Shown here piece by piece: positions 63,495 to 64,000 of a stretch of DNA of 64,000 bases (its first letter is position 1; every line of letters begins with the position of its first letter). Source of the DNA: Lewinellaceae bacterium (GTDB lineage: Bacteria; Bacteroidota; Bacteroidia; Chitinophagales; Saprospiraceae). Position numbers and translations under genes: made by a program. Under the pieces are notes generated by a model, which made no database searches, was not told the DNA's origin, and saw only the letters and a program-made list of their open reading frames with translations. The stretch covers positions 140,727 to 204,726 of the forward strand of contig JACJYH010000007.1 of assembly GCA_020636195.1 (NCBI GenBank). Direction: 5' to 3'.

Positions 63495-64000
63495 TTATTT
63501 TACAATGGCGCCATACCTTTCTACGAACTCTTTCATATCTCTTACCATTTCAGGCGAACCCATGGCGATGGAAGACGTTTGATGTAAGGAAGTAATGTCC
63601 ATGTCCAAGATTCGTTCCAAACGAGTGGTAATCGCTGAACCTCCTGCTTGTTCTATGATATAGGAGATAGGGTAGCACTCGTACAACAAACGAAGCTTTC
63701 CTTTAGGATATTTTCTGGTATTCGGGTACAAGAAAATACCTCCTTGAAATAATATTCTGTGTATGTCAGAAACCATGCTTCCTATATACCTCAGCCTAAA
63801 ATTCATATCTGAACAATGGTCAATGTATCGCCGCATTTCAAGGTCAAATTTCAGGTAGTATCCTTGATTTACAGAGTAGTAATTGCCTGACTTTGGTATG
63901 GTAATGTTTTTATGAGAAAGACAAAACTCACCGATGGATGGATCCAAAGTGAAGCCATTCACTCCATTTCCGGTTGTATATACCATGATGGTGGATGTGC
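63495..64000 (-). CDS. fbp: Class 1 fructose-1,6-bisphosphatase, 5' end beyond window edge
   Basis: FBPase hydrolyses fructose 1,6-bisphosphate in gluconeogenesis. The visible C-terminal half (about 168 codons) reads TSTIMVYTTGNGVNGFTLD at the right edge, then SVNQGYYLKFDLEMRRYI, RLRYIGSMVSDIHRIL, GGIFLYPNTRKYPKGKLR, LYECYPISYIIEQAGGSA and TSSIAMGSPEMVRDM. The RYIGSMVSD and GG.F.YP motifs with LRLLYEC form the sugar-phosphate and metal sites of the class 1 family. The frame continues past 64000, so the Met at 63986 is internal. Confidence 0.95.
   Translation of the reverse strand, partial: TSTIMVYTTGNGVNGFTLDPSIGEFCLSHKNITIPKSGNYYSVNQGYYLKFDLEMRRYIDHCSDMNFRLRYIGSMVSDIHRILFQGGIFLYPNTRKYPKGKLRLLYECYPISYIIEQAGGSAITTRLERILDMDITSLHQTSSIAMGSPEMVRDMKEFVERYGAIVK

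Overview
The window is chromosomal DNA from a Bacteroidota bacterium, most likely a member of the Saprospiraceae or a near relative. The evidence is six proteins with a signal peptide and a type IX secretion (T9SS) C-terminal sorting domain, SprB-like and PKD repeats, a FecI/FecR/TonB-receptor trio with DUF4974, a PUR-alpha-like DUF3276 protein, the AT-rich base composition, the lack of clear Shine-Dalgarno sites, and promoters of the Bacteroidota form TTTG-N20-TAnnTTTG. The family placement is inference; the phylum is well supported. No rRNA, tRNA, CRISPR array, insertion sequence or prophage was seen.

Layout. 0-14.2 kb (all minus) is core: nadA (cut by the left edge), an EEP-family protein, two tandem rhomboid proteases, mutL, a small conserved membrane protein, gyrB, a 1255-residue T9SS adhesin-like protein and sucA. 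14.6-16.2 kb (plus) is a small accessory patch with a DUF2007-like protein and a RelE/ParE toxin-antitoxin pair. 16.3-20.7 kb (minus) holds an alpha-toroid-like protein, futalosine hydrolase (menaquinone by the futalosine route), the PUR-like protein and an ABC exporter. 20.8-30.0 kb (minus) is a metal-handling run: a small conserved protein, a CzcA-type RND pump, a TolC-like channel, a lipoprotein adaptor, a ferritin-like/VIT1 fusion (MbfA type), DUF202 and a kelch-like T9SS protein. 30.1-37.6 kb (minus) carries three T9SS cargo proteins.

37.6-38.2 kb is a divergent control region with two opposed promoters and a tandem 11-bp repeat array. It leads into an ECF sigma / FecR / TonB-receptor set, then ccmB-ccmC-ccmD and gdhA in an overlapping operon ending at a strong terminator, then a T9SS subtilase. 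49.1-52.2 kb has a MacB-type permease and two membrane proteins. 52.4-56.5 kb (minus) is the most unusual segment. Two nuclease genes and a two-gene DUF6934 module are arranged so that two gene ends abut 57-bp elements with the architecture of integron attC sites, with no integrase in view. 57.0-59.4 kb is a CreD operon with its winged-helix regulator and a palindrome repeated over two promoters. 59.5-63.0 kb encodes an enolase-superfamily epimerase and a compact sulfur operon (sulfide:quinone oxidoreductase-like, TusE/DsrC-like, DsrE2-like), closed by a 14-bp stem terminator. yidD and the 3' part of a class 1 fructose-bisphosphatase gene end the window.

Starts were moved inward from the longest reading frame where a TTG/upstream extension runs through a promoter or terminator (PUR-like, 31.4-kb T9SS protein, FecR, TonB receptor, YwaF-like, CreD-operon membrane protein). 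Family names come from motif recognition by eye; no database search was possible.
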